NCBI GenBank assembly: GCA_963620035.1
Contig: CAVEXN010000021.1
Location: forward strand, 1 to 42,682
Direction: 5' to 3'
DNA length: 42,682 bases
Origin: F23-D06 sp963620035
Lineage (GTDB): Bacteria; Bacteroidota; Bacteroidia; Bacteroidales; WCHB1-69
Under the pieces are notes generated by a model. The model searched no databases. It had not been told where the DNA came from and saw only the letters and a list, made by a program, of their open reading frames with translations. The position numbers and the translations under genes are program-made. Positions 40,892 to 42,682 of this stretch are shown here, in pieces (the stretch's first letter is position 1; every line of letters starts with the position of its first letter).

Positions 40892-42368
40892 ATTGTCTTG
40901 CTATGTTGCAGTTCCCCAGGTATTTTTTCTTCCATGTCATAAACCAGACGCCGGTAAGAATTGCGCACACGAAGCTGATGACATAAGACAGGGTCCAGTT
41001 AAGGTTGAAACTGTATTGGTCAACGCACAGGTAGCACACGCACACGGCGACCATGAACATACCCGGCAGAAGTGCGATGTAGTATGGCTTGTTCCGTTTT
41101 GCCAGATAAATGGCAATGGTGAAGAATGTGAATATGGAGAATGTTTGGTTGAACCAGGCGAAATAGCGCCACAAGACGTCAAACTTCACAAACAACAGGA
41201 TTATGCTGATGACAAACACCGGCATGCAAATCAATATGCGCTTCAACACCTTGTCCTGTTTTATTTTAAGCGTGTCGGCCAATATAAGGCGTGCGCAGCG
41301 CAATGCAGTGTCGCCGGTGGTTATCGGCGCGATGACAACACCGAGTATGGCCAGCACAGCCCCGAACGACCCGAGCCAGCTGTTGCATATACGGTTGACA
41401 AAGATCGCCGGGTTTATGGTTCCGCTTTCGTCAAGCATGGCATTGTATATCTTTTCATAGGGGGTGCTGCCGGCCACATCCAGCTCGTTGGAGAACTGCA
41501 AGGCAGCGGCCGCCCATATCAATGCAATCACGCCTTCGGTTATCATCGCACCGTAGAACACTCGCCTGCCATAGCGTTCGTTTTTGATGCAGCGTGCCAT
41601 GAGCGGACTTTGTGTGGCATGGAAACCGCTGACGGCGCCGCAGGCTATGCAGATGCACATGCAAGGGAACACCGGGAGAGTTCCGCCGGGATAGTGGTTT
41701 TCAAAAGCGTCGGTTATTTCGGGTATGGGCGTTCCACTGTGCAGGAATACACCCGCAAAAATGCACAAAGCCATGAAGATGAGCACCACGCCGAACACAG
41801 GGTAAATCTTTCCGATGATCTTGCTGATGGGAAGCGTTGCGGCTACCAGATAATAAAGGAATATCACAACTACCCAAAACAAGTAACTGTTGCCGACAAG
41901 ACCGTCAGTAAGGTTGGCAAGCAGCCCCGCCGGGGTCTTCACGAACACCGCCACAACAAGTATCATCAGAAACAGGGCAAGATAGCGTTGGGCGTTGCGC
42001 GCGAAACTGCCCATCTCGTCGCCTACGATTTCGGGAAGCGAGGCCCCGCCTCGTTTCAGAGAAATCATGGCAGCCATGTAGTCGTGGGCGGCCCCGCCGA
42101 AAATGCACCCGAAGACAATCCATAAATAAGCCGACGGACCGAAGAGCAGGCCCTGTATTGTTCCGAATATCGGACCAGTGCCGGCAATGTTGAGGAATTG
42201 TATGAGAAAAACCTTCCATGTAGGCATCGGGATGTAGTCAACCCCGTCTTGCATGGCGTAGCACGGCGTGATGCGTTGGGCATCGGGCTGCATGACGCGC
42301 TCGACAACCTTTCCATAGATGACATATCCCAAAACAAGACATATCAGACTGGCAATAAATGTGTACAT
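40890..42368 (-). CDS. cstA: Carbon starvation CstA-family membrane transporter
   Basis: Encodes 492 residues with many membrane helices. Family blocks: LNIAGTGPIFGTIQGLLFGP near 60-80, FGGAAHDYMAAMISLKRGG, GAVSGFHATQSPLMARCIKN, APITTGDTALRCARLILAD and the C-terminal VLWRYFAWFNQTFSIF. CstA and BtsT are pyruvate (or peptide) transporters induced when carbon runs short. The Bacteroidota form is shorter than E. coli CstA (about 700 residues). It is transcribed leftward, towards the decayed fragments, from a promoter at 42392-42423. The start at 42368 gives MYTFIASLICLVLGYVIYGK, a good first helix. Confidence 0.92.
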   Translation of the reverse strand: MYTFIASLICLVLGYVIYGKVVERVMQPDAQRITPCYAMQDGVDYIPMPTWKVFLIQFLNIAGTGPIFGTIQGLLFGPSAYLWIVFGCIFGGAAHDYMAAMISLKRGGASLPEIVGDEMGSFARNAQRYLALFLMILVVAVFVKTPAGLLANLTDGLVGNSYLFWVVVIFLYYLVAATLPISKIIGKIYPVFGVVLIFMALCIFAGVFLHSGTPIPEITDAFENHYPGGTLPVFPCMCICIACGAVSGFHATQSPLMARCIKNERYGRRVFYGAMITEGVIALIWAAAALQFSNELDVAGSTPYEKIYNAMLDESGTINPAIFVNRICNSWLGSFGAVLAILGVVIAPITTGDTALRCARLILADTLKIKQDKVLKRILICMPVFVISIILLFVKFDVLWRYFAWFNQTFSIFTFFTIAIYLAKRNKPYYIALLPGMFMVAVCVCYLCVDQYSFNLNWTLSYVISFVCAILTGVWFMTWKKKYLGNCNIARQ

Positions 42369-42391
42369 GACTGCTTTTAGAAAAAATTTTG

Positions 42392-42423
42392 CAAAATTAC
42401 TTTTTTTTCTGCCGAACAGGCAA
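42392..42423 (-). promoter_or_regulatory. Promoter of cstA
   Basis: On the minus strand TTG (42423-42421), 21 bases, then TAATTTTG (42399-42392), 24 bases before the start codon. Confidence 0.6.
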
Positions 42424-42481
42424 AAAATCTTTGGAAAAAGATGCTTGAAAACACTTTGCCGCCCAAGGTCTAAAAAAACAA

Positions 42482-42585
42482 AAGGGCATCAATGTCGAAA
42501 AATTAACAACCCCCGTACCTTTTACAAGGATTGTCTTGTTGGTTTCACAAATCGGAACGAACAGAAAGTCACGCATTTATTTATA
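42482..42585 (+). pseudogene. Broken C-terminal fragment of a D12-type methyltransferase
   Basis: AAG-GGC-ATC-AAT-GTC (42482-42496) reads KGINV, then 17 bases interrupt, then 42514-42585 reads RTFYKDCLVGFTNRNEQKV then THLFI. The two-domain methyltransferase ends GINIRTFDKEYLVSFMNRND then KKVTHLLITNY. The match is clear but diverged, in the same orientation, and only about 30 codons remain visible; the 17-base insertion breaks the frame. Nothing else was recognised in the last 100 bases of the window, apart from AT-rich sequence. Confidence 0.75.
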
Positions 42586-42682
42586 AGGCAATCTCTAATT
42601 GTTTATAATTGACAATCAACCTTTTACGAGTAAAAAACGCCTTGAAACCACACTTATAAATCTCATTTGAAGCACAAGCCGG

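Noticed and set aside
1..42682. Avoidance of GGCC as a sign of an active HaeIII-like system
   Set aside because: GGCC is seen often in the window, including in housekeeping genes, so no avoidance is visible.
1..42682. tRNA, rRNA, CRISPR arrays, insertion sequences, integrase genes
   Set aside because: None was recognised: no regularly spaced repeats, no transposase or recombinase motifs and no cloverleaf were noticed by reading. A tRNA scan would settle the tRNA point.

Overview
The window looks like a chromosomal segment of a Bacteroidota species, most likely order Bacteroidales; I do not assign a genus. The evidence is the many promoters with a TAnnTTTG -7 box (mostly TATTTTTG or TACTTTTG), AT-rich regions instead of Shine-Dalgarno motifs before start codons, and the order rplO-secY-map-infA-rpmJ-rpsM-rpsK-rpsD-rpoA-rplQ. 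A zinc-less L36, a Rho with a long charged N-terminal extension, an ATP synthase a subunit with a periplasmic N-terminal extension, and a FISUMP-domain secreted protein also fit. Most housekeeping genes look to be near 50% GC by eye; two restriction-modification (R-M) blocks are visibly more AT-rich.

Layout. 1-820: the start of a CUB-like secreted protein (partial) and a small lipoprotein, both on the minus strand. 1015-7683: the distal half of the S10/spc/alpha ribosomal cluster, beginning abruptly at rpmD behind its own promoter and an attenuator-like leader, and closed by a strong terminator. 7733-11982: rho, a serine hydrolase lipoprotein and a PHP phosphatase. 12075-15887: a membrane/GIN-domain protein, a frameshifted RhuM-type gene, the tail of a lost second GIN gene, and a split chromate transporter on the minus strand. 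15992-18025: atpB-atpE-atpF only, ended by a perfect terminator. 18075-21604: an outer-membrane barrel gene with tatD, then an old-yellow-enzyme homologue overlapping a 2-hydroxyacid dehydrogenase.

21711-26210: two adjacent type II R-M systems. The first (HindVP-like) looks intact. The second (HaeIII-like) has a frameshifted endonuclease, an intact methyltransferase and a 14-G tract near the 3' end of the methyltransferase gene. 26374-29475: a DUF362 ferredoxin, a ComEA-like protein starting inside a long palindrome, and queA. 29476-31500: a FISUMP-domain protein behind an AT dinucleotide repeat, and a protein resembling a free-standing DNA sulfur-binding domain. 31655-37731: hpt, adk, dxr, rsgA, an SDR, a methyltransferase and a glycosyltransferase. 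37721-40524: a third R-M module, a PD-(D/E)XK endonuclease with a two-domain (beta plus alpha class) DNA methyltransferase. 40599-42682: decayed gene fragments, a CstA-type transporter on the minus strand, and a broken fragment matching the C-terminus of that same methyltransferase.

The main theme is a housekeeping region repeatedly cut and filled by defence and modification genes. Two operons usually kept whole (ribosomal and ATP synthase) are fragmentary here, several defence genes are frameshifted or reduced to remnants, and simple repeats (G14, T8, AT x10) sit where they could change expression or reading frame. No tRNA, rRNA, CRISPR array, insertion sequence or integrase was recognised.
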